Assembly (NCBI GenBank): GCA_032622095.1
Contig: CP136062.1
Coordinates: forward strand, 2,172,001 to 2,236,000
Length of the DNA: 64,000 bases
DNA from: Siphonodentalium dalli
Taxonomy: Eukaryota; Mollusca; Scaphopoda; Gadilida; Siphonodentaliidae
Reading direction: 5' to 3'
This document shows, one piece after another, positions 62,390 to 64,000 of the stretch. The notes beneath the pieces are model-generated. The model was not told the DNA's origin. It did no database searches and worked only from the letters and a program-made list of their open reading frames with translations. The stretch's first letter is position 1; the number at the start of each line of letters is the position of its first letter. The position numbers and the translations under genes are program-made.

Positions 62390-62820
62390 TACAAGGGTAT
62401 GCTCTGTATCCCCAGACACCAGACGCATAATCCATAATTATGGATTTACTAACACGGTTTTGGAAAAAAATTCACCAAAAGTTTTGAAGAATATGTCCTT
62501 ATATATATGTGTGAACATAAATTTTGATATGATGGCCTCGAGAGCTCTACCTGTTGACTTTGATAGCATTTCAGCTGTTATATTTAAACTACCAAACTCG
62601 TGGAAAATCACACCATGATATTTAATTGCTCAGTCATGTTTACAGCTTGATTTTCGAAAATGAAACTACAATTGGTTCTTTGAATGCGATTCTTTCTAAA
62701 AATGGACAATTTCGTTTTTTCTAAATAAACTGTCATTCGCCATTTTTTACACCAATTTTGAACTGTTTTCAACATTGTTTGCGTATCAGTTTCTGATAAT
62801 GCAACAACAACCGGCTCAGT
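62390..62820 (-). pseudogene. Non-LTR retrotransposon reverse-transcriptase fragment
   Basis: Read on the minus strand, 62820-62610 encodes a stretch typical of LINE RT palm/thumb: V-A-L-S-E-T, then W-C-K-K-W-R-M-T-V and E-K-T-K. After a frameshift, 62600-62440 continues with A-E-M-L-S-K-S-T-G-R-A-L-E-A-I-I-S-K-F. A second shift gives D-Y-A-S-G-V-W-G-Y-R. These pieces are in the order found in jockey/CR1-type RTs. The catalytic aspartates upstream of the S-E-T segment are missing, so it is 5' truncated and dead. Confidence 0.82.
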
Positions 62821-63081
62821 CCACGCTGTGGAATCACGTGGTTTCGAGTTGATGAGTATCACGCATTCAAAATGGCCGAAGCGATCGCAAACGCCACAAG
62901 AAACGAGGACAAAGGTAATAAACTAGGATAATTATATATTACTTAGCATTTTGGCAGCTACGAGCATAAGCTATACTATTTTTCAAACACGCTGATACCC
63001 CATTTGTGTCCAAACAAAGTGTATTTGCTCTAACATTCTGATTAGTAGCTGTGGAAGGTTCTTTATACCTATATATTACAG

Positions 63082-63329
63082 GTACATATACCATGCAGCA
63101 CTATATTGACGGAACAGATGAATCGATCGTTGGTGCACGTGATTGGAGGAACAGAAATGGCGAGCCATTGTGGACTGCGGCTGACATGTATCTAGAAAAT
63201 TATGGAGGAAATCAACGCTGCGCGACAATCATACACTGGCCAGCAAGTGTTCCTTGGATTGCGATGAACGATTATAACTGTGACACGGCAAACCCGGCTC
63301 AACGTCACAGCTATATTTGTGAGTTGTGA
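63082..63329 (+). CDS. Exon 3: second half of C-type lectin-like domain, stop codon
   Basis: After the acceptor ATATTACAG at 63081, two bases complete a Gly codon with exon 2, and the frame runs 81 residues to TGA at 63327-63329. It holds E172-P173-L in the region where Ca-binding lectins have EPN or QPD, then C191, W203-I-A-M-N207-D208 (WND-like), C211, and the closing H-S-Y-I-C224-E-L. The four canonical CTLD cysteines are therefore present (118-224 and 191-211). The WND-like site is partly kept but the EPN motif is not, so calcium-dependent sugar binding is uncertain. Exons 1-3 total 681 nt, a 226-residue secreted protein. No close AATAAA was seen downstream. Confidence 0.88.
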
Positions 63330-64000
63330 GAACAGTCGAAACATTGGCGGCGAGATGTATCAAACTTGTGCATAATTCACACGTGTATATCTCCAGGGGA
63401 TATACACAAGCAAAACTCGGTCGTTCATTGGTCTCAGTGGCAAAGTCAAGACCTTGCCGGTGTATCCTGGTGTCGCGTTTTTATGCAATCCTTCGTCCGT
63501 GTCAGTTGATACCACACTAGTATCGGCATGCACACCGTGACCGTATAGAGTCGTTTTCATTTACCTTATAAGGTCTATCTAATTATACTAGAAATCAAGA
63601 GAAAAAACAATGTGCAAAATCCAAAATGAAAAGAGCGTCTATTTCCGACATTGAACAATTTTCTTGAAATGTAACACAACAGCAACATCGACCCGGAAAC
63701 ACAAACCGTTAATCAAATCTAACATCCGAGGTTAGTAAATGACCCAATCAAAGAATTACGCCATATATATATCAGACAATGACCAGCTATGACTACACGC
63801 ACAATTCCACAATACACATGCAGTACTTTGCATGTGCATTGCCGGAGTGTATGTCGTGGATACAGGCGTGAATATAATACCCAAGCTTCGTACATCTCAC
63901 CGCTGGTGTATTCGAATCTGTGTTCTTTCCTTGTGTTCGCGACCAGTAGACCACCGAGACGTGACACGGGTGTCAGGACTCGAAAACCGATAACAGGCCA
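63330..64000. other. 3' UTR and downstream sequence, nothing recognised
   Basis: No exact polyadenylation hexamer was seen soon after the stop. GTGAATATAATACCCAAGC near 63870 repeats a motif from 45979. Confidence 0.4.

Overview
The window is eukaryotic: introns with GT/AG borders, AT-rich DNA, dense repeats, and no bacterial-type operons. A PAN/Apple plus C-type-lectin gene and repeated AGAGTTATCTCCC motifs suggest an invertebrate, most likely a mollusc or another lophotrochozoan. The taxon is an inference, not a demonstration.

Layout. (1) 1-20713: two neighbouring copies of a large Helitron-like element. Each has a tandem array of 1389-bp monomers (array A 1-6530, array B 8356-18694) followed by a 1.8-kb tail. 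Each tail ends in a 9-bp-stem hairpin, then CTAG, then TTTT. No Rep/helicase ORF is visible, so both copies look non-autonomous. (2) 20714-26500: a dispersed repeat (family F) split by a foldback element, a decayed coding-like patch, another foldback and a TTAA-flanked MITE. (3) 26845-63329: a single plus-strand gene whose three visible exons (26845-27112, 57568-57732, 63082-63329) join in phase to a 226-residue secreted PAN plus C-type lectin protein. Introns of about 30.5 and 5.3 kb hold nearly everything else. (4) The introns contain several TTAA-flanked MITE families, many of them nested; large foldback palindromes; several 120-160-bp tandem arrays; an inverted segmental duplication; and a young element with TIRs of over 500 bp that carries a zinc-finger ORF interrupted by one stop codon. 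A LINE reverse-transcriptase fragment lies near the right end.

The only convincing host gene is the PAN/CTLD gene. The only other clearly protein-like sequences are the zinc-finger ORF inside the TIR element and the LINE fragment. Most small ORFs in the window are chance readings of repeats. The most unusual structure is the pair of Helitron-like elements, in which every 1389-bp monomer carries the same sequence that starts array B immediately after the upstream element's 3' terminus.
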